A DNA stretch of 64,000 bases, taken from the NCBI GenBank assembly GCA_965230525.1, contig OZ246008.1, positions 496,001 to 560,000 of the forward strand, written 5' to 3'. Shown here piece by piece: positions 1-8,759 of this stretch. The notes beneath the pieces are model-generated. The model was not told where the DNA came from. It did no database searches and saw nothing but the letters and a program-made list of their open reading frames with translations. Position 1 is the first letter of the stretch. Every line of letters starts with the position of its first letter. This DNA comes from GCA-002733465 sp965230525 (GTDB taxonomy: Bacteria > Pseudomonadota > Gammaproteobacteria > Enterobacterales > Kangiellaceae). The position numbers were made by a program, and so were the translations under genes.

Positions 1-970
1 AATCATCAACCACTCTAACGGCAATTTCTAAGCTCAAGTATTCTTCGCCAAATTTATCCAGTGCTAGCTCTTCAGCTTGGTCAAAATAGTTTACACTGTT
101 TGCACAGGCATTCACCTTAACGCCAAATGCCTTGAATCGCTCCGCAACAATCGTTAGAAAATCCTTTGCGATTGCTTTATGAACGAGCAAACCTTCGAGC
201 GCGTTACAAACACCCGTTCGTTGCGTTTTACCATTAAGCAATAGCTTTAGTGCTTTATCAAAATCTGCTGCTTTATCGACATACAAGTGACAAACCCCTT
301 TGTAATGTTGAATAACAGGAATTTGACTGTTCTCGCTAACAAAATTAATCAAACCTTCGCCGCCTCGAGGTATCACCAAATCAATGTAATCTTTTAGTCG
401 TAAAAGTTGTTTTAATAATCCGCGATCAGGATCGGAAATAACCGTAATAATATCTTCTGGCAGTTGATTTTGTTTTAACACCATACGTAGAACATTTGCG
501 ATCGCTAGACTGCTAAGTGACGCTTCTTTTCCGCCCCGCAGTAAAACACTATTACCCGACTTGATACAAAGTCCAGCAGCATCAGCGGTTACGTTAGGAC
601 GAGCCTCATAAATCATACAAATAACCCCCAAAGGGATCCGCATCTTGGCTATTTCTAATCCATTAGGACGGGTATTTTTATCTTTTAAGGTTCCAACAAC
701 ATCAGGTAGATCCGCAACCGTTTCTAACCCTACCGCCATATCTTCGATCCGTTGTTCATTTAGCAGTAGGCGATCAACCATTGCCTCTTCTAGTCCGCTT
801 AACTCTGCAAACTTAATATCATTACTGTTAGCTTTGAGAATTTCCTCTTGATTTTCTCTAAGTGCATTAGCCATCTCGCGCAATAATTTTGCTTTGGTTT
901 CTGCGCTTTGAATAGCCATAATTTTTGCCGCTTGTGCAGCTTGGTTTGCCAGTTCTGTTATCGAATTCAT
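1..970 (-). CDS. proA: Glutamate-5-semialdehyde dehydrogenase (gamma-glutamyl phosphate reductase), 3' end cut by window
   Basis: This enzyme reduces gamma-glutamyl phosphate to glutamate-5-semialdehyde with NADPH, the second step of proline synthesis in the cytoplasm. The frame reads leftward from ATG at 968-970 for about 323 codons and leaves the window before its stop, so roughly 90 C-terminal residues are missing. ProA hallmarks are visible: MRIPLGVICMIYEARPNVT near residue 110, SGNSVLLRGGKEA, and the nucleophile cysteine in the segment GVCNALEGLLVH. The ATG overlaps the proB stop by four bases (ATGA), so the two genes are translationally coupled in a proBA operon. Assignment is secure; only the C-terminus cannot be judged. 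Confidence 0.96.
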   Translation of the reverse strand, partial: MNSITELANQAAQAAKIMAIQSAETKAKLLREMANALRENQEEILKANSNDIKFAELSGLEEAMVDRLLLNEQRIEDMAVGLETVADLPDVVGTLKDKNTRPNGLEIAKMRIPLGVICMIYEARPNVTADAAGLCIKSGNSVLLRGGKEASLSSLAIANVLRMVLKQNQLPEDIITVISDPDRGLLKQLLRLKDYIDLVIPRGGEGLINFVSENSQIPVIQHYKGVCHLYVDKAADFDKALKLLLNGKTQRTGVCNALEGLLVHKAIAKDFLTIVAERFKAFGVKVNACANSVNYFDQAEELALDKFGEEYLSLEIAVRVVDD

Positions 971-2073
971 TTTGACTCCATTAATGCGAAATATTGTTTA
1001 GAAAGTATGGGAGCTTGATTTTCCACAAGCTGTTCGGATATGTTTTCAATTTCGTTGTCTGTAATGAAATTAAGCAAACAACTACTGTAGTTGGTTTGAA
1101 CCTTAGCGAGTTTTCGACCATTTCTCTTTCTCAAGAGCACCACATCGCCCGATGAAAAATCACCCTTAACACTGATCAACTCATCTGGCTCCAACAGCTC
1201 GTTATTTTCTTTTGGGTCAATTTCAAACTTGTTGGAAACAATTAACTCGCCTTGAGCACGCGTGGTATAGCGCATCCAGTGAACGCCATCTAACATCGGT
1301 TTTTTGTGAGGACTGAAGTAGGTGCCAGGATTTTTACCTTTTAACAAGGTGTCGAAGCTTTGCTGTTTAAATCCATTAATAATGTAAGTTTCAACGCCAT
1401 GAGAAACGGCTTTTTCTGCGGCTTGAATTTTGGTTTTCATGCCACCGGTTCCAACCTCGCTGGTTGCACCGCCGGCCATTGCATAAATTTCTTGATCGAT
1501 CTGATAGACATCTGAAATGAGCGTGGCATTTTGATTGATATGCGGATTAGAATCATACAAACCATCAATATCTGAGCAAATGATCAGCGCATCAGCATTG
1601 GCTGCTGTCGCCACCATAGCCGACAAATTGTCATTATCACCGACCTTAAATTTATCGGTAGTGATGGTGTCGTTTTCATTAACAATGGGCAAAATCTCGT
1701 TATTAAGTAACGCATCAATCGTATCTCTAATGCTTTCGTATCGTTCACGATCTCTTAAGTCAGCATGGGTAAGCAAAACTTGAGCCGAATGAAAATCGAA
1801 CAAGCTATCCCAAGTGGACATCATTTCTGATTGCCCCGTTGCGGCCATTGCTTTTTTGGCGACAATATTATCCAGCTCACAGCCTTCAAATAAATAGGCC
1901 CCAGCCGCCACCGATCCGGACGAAACGAGTACCACTTGAATGCCCTTAGCGCGACATTGACGAATAAACTTGGCAATCCCCGTCAAATGACGTCGACTAC
2001 AACCATTTTGGGTAGGCGCAATTAACGCGCTACCGACTTTTATGACAATTCGTTGCCAATTTTTTACTCTCAC
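967..2073 (-). CDS. proB: Glutamate 5-kinase
   Basis: ProB phosphorylates L-glutamate at the gamma-carboxyl group and is the first, usually proline-inhibited, step of proline synthesis. The 368-residue length matches the two-domain form: an amino-acid-kinase domain starting IVIKVGSALIAP (about 8-260), with VVLVSSGSVAAG, the NENDTI motif and the GTGGMKTK nucleotide-binding segment, followed by a PUA-like domain (about 275-355). The start is GTG (2071-2073) with a weak AGG about ten bases upstream; no better start lies nearby. It overlaps proA by four bases and follows putP on the same strand with about 50 bp between them, so proline uptake and synthesis genes sit together. Confidence 0.96.
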   Translation of the reverse strand: MRVKNWQRIVIKVGSALIAPTQNGCSRRHLTGIAKFIRQCRAKGIQVVLVSSGSVAAGAYLFEGCELDNIVAKKAMAATGQSEMMSTWDSLFDFHSAQVLLTHADLRDRERYESIRDTIDALLNNEILPIVNENDTITTDKFKVGDNDNLSAMVATAANADALIICSDIDGLYDSNPHINQNATLISDVYQIDQEIYAMAGGATSEVGTGGMKTKIQAAEKAVSHGVETYIINGFKQQSFDTLLKGKNPGTYFSPHKKPMLDGVHWMRYTTRAQGELIVSNKFEIDPKENNELLEPDELISVKGDFSSGDVVLLRKRNGRKLAKVQTNYSSCLLNFITDNEIENISEQLVENQAPILSKQYFALMESK

Positions 2074-2121
2074 TTGAATACCTATATAAATTATTTAACG
2101 ATTAAAAATAAATCTTATAAA

Positions 2122-3600
2122 TTACCGGCCACCGATTTGATTTGATACTTGCTCAAACCAACTGATTGCTGATTGTTTTGGTTTTTCAGTTTTTAAACTC
2201 ACCAAAATTGCGACGCCACCACTCACTAAAAAAGCAGGCAGAAGTTCATAGAATAAAGAACTTAAACTTTTTTGATCCGGCAGAAGCGGTAAATACGCCC
2301 ATATGACTACAGCAATTGCACCTGCGACCATTCCAGCCACCGCGCCAGTATGAGTCAACCGCTTCCACCAAAGGCTCAACAAGATTGCCGGACCAAACGC
2401 TGCGCCAAATCCGGCCCATGCGTTAGACACAAGGTCGAGTACGCTGTTGTCGCTATCCATCGCAATTAAACAAGCCATGAGCGCAACAATTACAACGCAC
2501 AAACGACTCGCCATTAATAGTTTTTGTGAAGAAGGTGTTTGAGATGAGTAAGCCTTGTAAATATCTTCTACCAATGAACTCGATGACACTAATAGCTGTG
2601 ATGAAATGGTGCTCATTATGGCGGCTAAAATAGCTGCAAGCACCCAACCAGCAATCAGTGGGTGGAATAACAATTGTCCTAAATAAATAAAAATAGTTTC
2701 TGGATCAGAAAGGTTGCTTCCGCTTTGTGCGACATATTTTGCCCCCAACCAACCCACCGCTAGCGCACCGATGATAGAAACAGTCATCCACGACAAACCA
2801 ATACGACGAGCTTTAGGTAAATTCTGGTGGCTATTTATTGCCATAAAACGAACGATAATGTGAGGCTGACCAAAATAACCGAGTCCCCAAGTTATTAAGC
2901 TCAGCGCAGCCATGATTTCGAAATTTGAAAAAACCTTAGTCATCTCATTTGTAAAAAGCGCGGGCTGGCTAAGGTCAAGCTCGCCAAAGGTGATCACAGG
3001 TACCGCAACCAATGCGATTAACATAATAATACCTTGCACAAAATCACTAATACTCACCGCAAGAAAACCACCCATTACGGTGTAAATTACCACGATGCTA
3101 ACCGTGACAATGATGCCAAGGTGATAATTAAGGCCAAACGCCGATTCAAATAGTTTGCCACCAGCAACAAGACCTGAGGCGGTATAAACCGTAAAAAATA
3201 CAATGATGATCACAGATGCAATAATACGAATAGAGCCATTTTCAAGCGCAAATCGTTGGCTTAAAAATTCGGGTATGGTTAATGAATTATTTGCCAGTTC
3301 GGTATACACCCTTAATTTAGGTGCGACGATTCGATAATTAACATACGCCCCAACAATTAAGCCCAACGCCAGCCAGATACTACTTAGCCCACTGACATAA
3401 GCTGCACCGGGCAACCCCATTAACATCCAGCCACTCATATCTGAAGCACCTGCAGAAAGGGCGGTTACCTTTGCGCTAACTCGCCGACCGCCGAGTAGAT
3501 ACTCGCCGTTGTCCGCGGTTGATCTCTTCATTGCGTAAAAACCAATAAAGATTAATAACGCGAAGTAGGAGAATATTGAAAAACTGGTATAACTGAGCAT
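2122..3600 (-). CDS. putP: Sodium/proline symporter
   Basis: This 492-residue inner-membrane protein belongs to the sodium:solute symporter (SSS) family and most likely imports proline with Na+. It has about 13 hydrophobic segments and the PutP-typical N-terminal pattern: an EYLLGGRR loop, then SAGASDMSGWMLMGLPGAAY around residues 50-70, in the region that forms the Na+ and proline sites. TIPEFLSQRF and GGFLAVSISDFVQG are further family signatures. It lies just upstream of proB on the same strand, which fits a proline transport and osmoadaptation locus. The divergent MarR gene and a palindrome lie upstream, a possible shared control region. Confidence 0.93.
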   Translation of the reverse strand: MLSYTSFSIFSYFALLIFIGFYAMKRSTADNGEYLLGGRRVSAKVTALSAGASDMSGWMLMGLPGAAYVSGLSSIWLALGLIVGAYVNYRIVAPKLRVYTELANNSLTIPEFLSQRFALENGSIRIIASVIIIVFFTVYTASGLVAGGKLFESAFGLNYHLGIIVTVSIVVIYTVMGGFLAVSISDFVQGIIMLIALVAVPVITFGELDLSQPALFTNEMTKVFSNFEIMAALSLITWGLGYFGQPHIIVRFMAINSHQNLPKARRIGLSWMTVSIIGALAVGWLGAKYVAQSGSNLSDPETIFIYLGQLLFHPLIAGWVLAAILAAIMSTISSQLLVSSSSLVEDIYKAYSSQTPSSQKLLMASRLCVVIVALMACLIAMDSDNSVLDLVSNAWAGFGAAFGPAILLSLWWKRLTHTGAVAGMVAGAIAVVIWAYLPLLPDQKSLSSLFYELLPAFLVSGGVAILVSLKTEKPKQSAISWFEQVSNQIGGR

Positions 3601-3991
3601 ATATATACAGTACTAATTAATTTTTGAGGGTGCAGGGTTAGTTAATGAGCCAGTTTGCTGGCCAGAAAGAAAAATTATTTAAATTAGGGAAGCCCTAAAA
3701 GGCGCGCTTGTAGGAGATTAAGCGATTAAATGGGCTGGAAATGGTGTTATTTTGATAACAACGGCAGGTTTTCATTACTTAAGTCTAAGCCAACTTTATG
3801 ATTGAATACGAATATTTCGTATACTAATGATAATTGTTCGAAAGATCAAGTCCAATTAAATACCCAGCCATTCTACTGACCTACTGATAGGTTGTTTTCC
3901 CCTATTCCTCTAAAGCGCTAGTGTTTATAGGCTATTAAAGATAAAATTCGACATCAATCGTTTTACTCTAGTTATTTATTGAGCTTATTTT
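3601..3991. promoter_or_regulatory. Divergent control region between putP and a MarR-type regulator
   Basis: This 391-bp non-coding stretch separates two divergently read genes and should hold both promoters. It is AT-rich and contains one clear perfect palindrome (listed separately at 3806-3822). No confident sigma-70 pair was chosen, and no further gene was seen in either direction. Confidence 0.5.
3806..3822. promoter_or_regulatory. Candidate MarR operator, perfect 7-3-7 palindrome
   Basis: The sequence ATACGAA-TAT-TTCGTAT is a perfect inverted repeat of 7 bp arms around a 3-bp centre. It lies about 170 bp upstream of the MarR start and about 205 bp upstream of putP. MarR dimers are known to bind palindromes of about this length, often in the divergent region of their own gene, so it is a reasonable operator for the neighbouring regulator. 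That link is inference. Confidence 0.45.
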
Positions 3992-4486
3992 ATGGAAAGA
4001 TACGAAGAATTATTCGTTTCAATACGAAAGATTATACGAGCAATTGATCTACGGTCTCGTAAATTAGCCAAAGAAGCCGGTATCACCGGTCCGCAATTAC
4101 TGATCTTACAAGAGCTAGCCAGAGTCAAAGGCATCACCGCAAAGGACCTTTCAACGAATGTAAACTTGAGCCAGCCCACTGTTACCAGCATTCTCGATAG
4201 GCTCGAAGCAAAACAGTTTGTTAAACGAGTCCGCAGTGAAACCGACCGTCGAAGGGTTTCACTGTTCCTTACTGAGCAAGGTAAAAATGCGCTACTCAAC
4301 GCTCCTCAACCGATTGAAGATAGTTTTGTTGAAAAGTTTAGCGCGCTTAAAGAATGGGAGCAGTTTCAACTGCTATCAAGCGTTGAGCGAATCGCTTGTA
4401 TGATGGGAGCCTCCGAACTAGACGCCGCGCCAGTTTTAGACATTGGTGAACTAACCTCAACGGATCAGGTTTCTAAATCGTCTTAA
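3992..4486 (+). CDS. MarR-family transcriptional regulator
   Basis: This 164-residue winged-helix protein has the MarR layout: N-terminal dimerisation helix, then ITGPQLLILQELARVKGITAKDL leading into the recognition helix (LSQPTVTSILDRLEAKQFVKR, about 55-77) and the wing with the conserved SETDRRRVSLFLTEQGK (about 80-97). The R-x-x-D-x-R-x-x pattern at the wing is diagnostic. It is divergent from putP and has a palindrome in its upstream region, so it may control itself, proline uptake or an unlinked compatible-solute operon. MarR proteins of similar sequence regulate ectoine genes in halotolerant bacteria, but no ectoine genes are in view. Ligand and targets are unknown. Confidence 0.88.
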   Translation: MERYEELFVSIRKIIRAIDLRSRKLAKEAGITGPQLLILQELARVKGITAKDLSTNVNLSQPTVTSILDRLEAKQFVKRVRSETDRRRVSLFLTEQGKNALLNAPQPIEDSFVEKFSALKEWEQFQLLSSVERIACMMGASELDAAPVLDIGELTSTDQVSKSS

Positions 4487-4569
4487 ACGAGTAGTTTAAC
4501 CATTAATTAATGGGCTATGATATTATCCGTTTTATTGATTAACCTTCATTATTATTAAGCAGAAACGGC

Positions 4570-5070
4570 ATGACCCAACCAAAAATATCACTCGTTTGCG
4601 CCATGGCAAAAAATCGAGTTATCGGCAAAGACAATCAAATGCCCTGGCATTTGCCCGCCGATCTCAAACACTTTAAGTCGGTCACTATGTCAAAGCCGAT
4701 TGTCATGGGAAGAAAGACTTATGAATCAATTGGTCGACCATTACCCGGTAGACAAAATGTGGTCATCAGTCGTAATAAGGACTTTGTGGCTGAAGGATGC
4801 GATCTGGTAGACTCGATTGAAGCCGCATTCGATTTATTAAAAAACCAACCCGAGGTAATGATCATTGGCGGAGGTTTTTTGTATTCACAAATGATCGATC
4901 TGGCGGATCACTTATATTTGACATTTATTAATTTAGAGGTGGATGGGGATACCCAATTTCCAGAATTTGAACATTTAAACTTGCAACAACTCAATTCGGT
5001 CTCTCATGATCCCGACGAAAAAAATCCCTATGGCTACCAATTTGTTGATTATCGCGTTATCAAAGATTAA
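4570..5070 (+). CDS. folA: Dihydrofolate reductase
   Basis: This 166-residue enzyme reduces dihydrofolate to tetrahydrofolate with NADPH and is the usual target of trimethoprim. It shows the chromosomal FolA pattern: ISLVCAMAKNRVIGKDN at the N-terminus, the active-site segment MPWHLPADLKHFK with the catalytic Asp in the position of E. coli Asp27, IVMGRKTYESIGRPLPGR for cofactor binding and MIIGGG near residue 98. A TATTAT-like -10 sequence lies shortly upstream. The next gene begins two bases after the stop, so the two are probably co-transcribed. There is no sign that this is a plasmid-type resistant variant. Confidence 0.97.
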   Translation: MTQPKISLVCAMAKNRVIGKDNQMPWHLPADLKHFKSVTMSKPIVMGRKTYESIGRPLPGRQNVVISRNKDFVAEGCDLVDSIEAAFDLLKNQPEVMIIGGGFLYSQMIDLADHLYLTFINLEVDGDTQFPEFEHLNLQQLNSVSHDPDEKNPYGYQFVDYRVIKD

Positions 5071-5072
5071 CT

Positions 5073-5423
5073 ATGACTAGATTACTTTTTGCCGTTATTT
5101 TATTAAGTGGTGTTTCTCAAGCTAACGAAATTAACTATCAGTCATTCGATGGTCGGTGGTGTGGAAAATGGGATAAGCTTTATTCCCTTTGTATTCGTTT
5201 AAATGATATAAAGAATAATCCAATCGCAGATTATCAATGGCAAGAACAAACCAACAGCAAGTTTCAACAAGCCAGCAAACGTATAACAATAGTCAACCAA
5301 ACCACCATCAAATTAGAAAATATTTTTATCACCCTCGATAAAAACAATCCCAACCAAGCCAAAGCGATTGGTTTATTTACCCAACAAACTCGATACGCAG
5401 ATTTAGTTAAGCAAGAAGACTAA
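5073..5423 (+). CDS. Small exported protein of unknown function
   Basis: I do not recognise this 116-residue protein. It begins with a short signal peptide (about residues 1-17, ending SQA-NE), so it is probably periplasmic. The mature part contains FDGRWCGKWDKLYSLCIRL with two cysteines that could form a disulfide, and is rich in Gln, Asn and Thr. It starts two bases after folA and ends just before a hairpin, so it is likely the last gene of a folA operon. Function cannot be inferred. Confidence 0.7.
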   Translation: MTRLLFAVILLSGVSQANEINYQSFDGRWCGKWDKLYSLCIRLNDIKNNPIADYQWQEQTNSKFQQASKRITIVNQTTIKLENIFITLDKNNPNQAKAIGLFTQQTRYADLVKQED

Positions 5424-5443
5424 ATTTTAAAGTCGATTATTGG

Positions 5444-5465
5444 TTAGACGCAAAATGGCGTCTAA
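5444..5465 (+). terminator. Terminator-like hairpin after the folA operon
   Basis: TTAGACGC and GCGTCTAA form a perfect 8-bp stem around the loop AAAATG, 21 bases after the stop codon of the small exported protein. The following bases are AT-rich but not a pure U tract, so termination strength is uncertain. Confidence 0.55.
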
Positions 5466-5878
5466 TAAATTATGAATTGATCTTGATTTGAACCAGCGGG
5501 AGTATTAATTAATTTTCGAATGTTTTGTGATAGTTGTTGGGTTATCTCCGCCAAGCGAAACGAACGAATTCTTATCTGAATATGCGGAGTTTGAGTAGGT
5601 TGGTCAAACTGTCTAAAAAATCGTCAAATTGTCTATTCGACCAGGTAATGTCAGTACTAATGTCAAAATATTACACCTTAATGTCCGAAATTTGATATTC
5701 CGTCCGAGAGAAACTGGGCATAATAGACCCGACATACATTGCCTAGCAGATGAATAGGGTAGGAAACTGACTAACTTCTCTATTTGAGTTTTTTACACCT
5801 TGTAATTACATCTTCGATCATTAGGTAGTTGGATACGGAATATAGAAAACAGCGTATTTTTCGCAAAGGACGAAGTAA
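5466..5878. other. Non-coding stretch before the Ig-repeat lipoprotein
   Basis: No gene was seen in these 413 bases. The part around 5600-5700 repeats short words of the type GTCAAAxTGTC and AATGTC several times with irregular spacing, which could be regulator sites or chance. The last bases carry AAAGGA, a ribosome-binding site for the following gene. Confidence 0.4.
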
Positions 5879-8680
5879 ATGAAAATGGCCTCTAAATCAT
5901 TATTAAAAGCAACACAATTTCTAGTCTTAAGCTCTATCGTAGCTTGCGGAGGTGGAGGTGGCTCATCAGAGCCAGATCCCACACCCAATGCAGTCCCAGT
6001 TGCAGTCGATGACTCAGCAACCGTGGTCGCCGGTGCGAGCGTTACAATCGATGTAACAGAAAATGACACTGATTCAGATAACGATAGTTTAACAGTGACA
6101 AATCTGACCCAGCCAAGCCAAGGAATGGTCTCGCTATCCAATAATCAAGTTTTGTTCGAAGCAGATAATGTCGCCGGGGAGTTTCAATTTAGCTATTCCG
6201 TTACTGATGGTAAATCAACCAGCGCCTCAGCGACAGTAACAGTTACTGTAACTGAGCCGCCTCCTGCAGCACCAATTGCTTTCGATGATAACGGAGAAGT
6301 TGAATTCCAAGGACAGCTAACCATCGATGTGCTTGCAAATGATACTGATGCTAACGGTGATCAGCTAACAATTACTAACCTCACGCAACCTGTAATCGGC
6401 AATGCCAGTATCGTCGATAATGCGGTCCTATTTGAAGCCGACAACGAATCGGGAGAGATTGAGTTTACCTACACTGCAAGCGACGGAGAACTTGAAAGTG
6501 AACCAGCAACCATACGACTAGTCATCTCAGCTAATTCTGCTCCAGAATCAAAAAATGATGAAGTTCGCATGGGAACGCTAGAAAGCATTCTAGTCGATGT
6601 ACTCGACAATGATTCTGACGCAAACGGACATGAAATGATCGTAGAACTAGTCAGTCAAGCCTCACAAGGAACTGCAGAAATAGTAGATAATTCGATCCGT
6701 TACGAGGCTGCTGAACAATTTGGTCAATTCGTTGTTAGCTATCGAGTTTATGACGGGTTTGACTATGGCAATACAGCTGAACTAACTATTGAAGTAGATC
6801 ACACAGACTTAACTTTAAAAGGTCGTGTGTCGCCGCCTGTTGAAGGGGTCGAAATTGTTGCAACCACTAATAATATTGATGGCATCAATGAAGAGTATTC
6901 AGTTATCACTAATGCTAGTGGTGAATATTCTGTTGACATGGAAGTGAAGGACTTTGAAGACTTTATTAGTCTCAGAACTGAGAGTCATTCAGAACAGTTA
7001 TCCTACCTATCAAATGTTGGTACAGCAAACCATTTGTTTGACTTGGCTAGTGAGCTTAATGTTCTGGAATACACAAACTATAACTCACTAGAATTGTCCG
7101 CGTATTCCACTGCGTTATATGTTTATGCGAGTTGGTATGATGAAGACGGGTTCATCGAGAGTACCGCAGAGTTAGAGACTCTATATACGGCAATAGACTC
7201 TATTAAGGTCGTTAAGTTCGCCGCCAATTTAGGCCAAATTATATCCGGTGAACAAGATTTCCCAACCGACATAACAAGCTTTTCTCAACTTTATGCTGAT
7301 CGTTCTAAAGTAGATTCAATATCAGCGAGCCTACAGCAAAATGAATTTAATCAAGCTTTTAATGCGCTAGTTGAAAATACAACTTTTATCGAAGAAGACA
7401 TTAGTAAGATTATAGGAAATTCTTATGCATTTTTATCTAATGGTGGGCTGTTAGATACTGAGCGACAACCCATAATTTTTGAATTAAAAGAGAATGGAGA
7501 TGCGAATTTCTCGGCTAACCATAAATTTAGGCCAAACGCTCATTATGGATATACACCGACCTTCAGAATAAATCATGAACTATTTTGGGAGAATAACGAC
7601 CCTAAAAAATTGCGACTTTATACCACTGAAGATAAGCCTATTGAGTTTATTCGTCTAAATGCCCCGTCAAACCTTTGCGTTGATAATACGAATTTTTATA
7701 CCAGTATTTCAACTATAGAGTTCTACCCTACGTATGTTGGAGAAAAGATAAATCAATATTTAGTTCATTACAAAGGTCAAACTCATGGAGGGCCGACACC
7801 AGAAGAGGCATGCGATGATACAACTATTGAAGATTTATCAATTTTGCAACTAGTCACAACTAAAACGTCTGAACCTACATTAGAAGAACAGATCTCCGGT
7901 AACTTGATTGCTGCACACGTCGGCAAGATTTTTGGCGATGATACTAATCATCAGCCAGCCTCTTCTTCATATATCGACTTAAACGGTGATAATTCTCTTA
8001 ACCTTCGCATCAATTCACAGTCAGGCGAGTGGGAGTTCACAACAAACGGAGAATTGGTTTTAACTTTGGAAGATGAAACTGAGTTCCGTTATATCCCAAC
8101 TGGAATCTTAGGGTCTGGGGTCCAATTTATTGCTAAGAAAACTTACCCTGATATGACAGCCGAAGTTTTTGGCGGTCTATTGATAGATGTTGACTCTAGT
8201 TACATACCAGAAACGATAGAAGGTAGGTTCGAAATTGCACATGGCTTTGGTCTCGATCCAACCTTTGCGTTTGCAATTCAAGATAATCAACTAGGGCGTC
8301 ATGAGTCAAAAATAGGGCGTACTGAATGGGAAGCAAATGACTCACTAGGGGAAGGTGTTTCTATTTTTAACTGGCATCATTCTCTTAGTGGTACAGGCCT
8401 ATATGGAGTACATAGCGCGATTCATAACCCGGAATCACCATATAATGCAATAGGGGTTAGTCCAGAAGGATGTGAGCCGGATAACGAGCTTTGTTTTGAA
8501 TGGCGAACACGAACTATCTATTTTCTAGCCGAAGATGAAGAATATTTTTACTTAATGGAAAACTGGACCCAAGATTCTCGATTGTTTGCTCCCAATTCTC
8601 CGGAAGATATAATGTATAGTACATCCATTCGTTTGTATAAAAAAACTGACTTTATTATGCCTTATATAGATCGGCCTTGA
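5879..8680 (+). CDS. Large lipoprotein with three tandem Ig-like (cadherin-like) repeats
   Basis: This 933-residue protein starts with a lipoprotein signal peptide; the lipobox ends SSIVAC with Cys23, followed by a glycine-rich tether. Three repeats of about 88 residues follow (about 38-126, 130-218, 220-306). Each has the motif DD or ND followed by a basic-to-acidic strand, a conserved DVxxND(T/S)D(S/A)(D/N) turn that probably binds Ca2+, and a final (S/T)YxVxDG. The remaining 620 residues have no family I recognise; they contain paired cysteines and many aromatic residues, as in carbohydrate-binding or adhesion modules. ATG 5879 is chosen for its AAGGA site. The product is probably outer-membrane anchored. 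Ligand unknown. Confidence 0.82.
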   Translation: MKMASKSLLKATQFLVLSSIVACGGGGGSSEPDPTPNAVPVAVDDSATVVAGASVTIDVTENDTDSDNDSLTVTNLTQPSQGMVSLSNNQVLFEADNVAGEFQFSYSVTDGKSTSASATVTVTVTEPPPAAPIAFDDNGEVEFQGQLTIDVLANDTDANGDQLTITNLTQPVIGNASIVDNAVLFEADNESGEIEFTYTASDGELESEPATIRLVISANSAPESKNDEVRMGTLESILVDVLDNDSDANGHEMIVELVSQASQGTAEIVDNSIRYEAAEQFGQFVVSYRVYDGFDYGNTAELTIEVDHTDLTLKGRVSPPVEGVEIVATTNNIDGINEEYSVITNASGEYSVDMEVKDFEDFISLRTESHSEQLSYLSNVGTANHLFDLASELNVLEYTNYNSLELSAYSTALYVYASWYDEDGFIESTAELETLYTAIDSIKVVKFAANLGQIISGEQDFPTDITSFSQLYADRSKVDSISASLQQNEFNQAFNALVENTTFIEEDISKIIGNSYAFLSNGGLLDTERQPIIFELKENGDANFSANHKFRPNAHYGYTPTFRINHELFWENNDPKKLRLYTTEDKPIEFIRLNAPSNLCVDNTNFYTSISTIEFYPTYVGEKINQYLVHYKGQTHGGPTPEEACDDTTIEDLSILQLVTTKTSEPTLEEQISGNLIAAHVGKIFGDDTNHQPASSSYIDLNGDNSLNLRINSQSGEWEFTTNGELVLTLEDETEFRYIPTGILGSGVQFIAKKTYPDMTAEVFGGLLIDVDSSYIPETIEGRFEIAHGFGLDPTFAFAIQDNQLGRHESKIGRTEWEANDSLGEGVSIFNWHHSLSGTGLYGVHSAIHNPESPYNAIGVSPEGCEPDNELCFEWRTRTIYFLAEDEEYFYLMENWTQDSRLFAPNSPEDIMYSTSIRLYKKTDFIMPYIDRP

Positions 8681-8690
8681 AGTTTAAGCA

Positions 8691-8716
8691 GGGGCGTATT
8701 TCGCCCCTTAATCTTT
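8691..8716 (+). terminator. Probable terminator of the Ig-repeat lipoprotein gene
   Basis: GGGGCG and CGCCCC form a GC-only 6-bp stem around TATTT, starting 10 bases after the stop codon, and are followed by TTAATCTTT. This is a plausible intrinsic terminator. Confidence 0.65.
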
Positions 8717-8738
8717 CGTAATTATAAAAATAAGATTA

Positions 8739-8757
8739 GGAAAAGGGGGCACATATA
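8739..8757. repeat. Solo partial terminal repeat of the 1,040-bp RAYT element
   Basis: GGAAAAGGGGGCACATATA is a diverged copy of the element's left terminal repeat, standing immediately before the left end of full copy A, with a 19-bp period. It could be left from an earlier insertion or imprecise event at the same site. Confidence 0.55.
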
Positions 8758-8759
8758 GG

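Noticed and set aside
3985..4299. 104-residue minus-strand frame over the MarR gene
   Set aside because: Antisense shadow of a clear MarR coding region.
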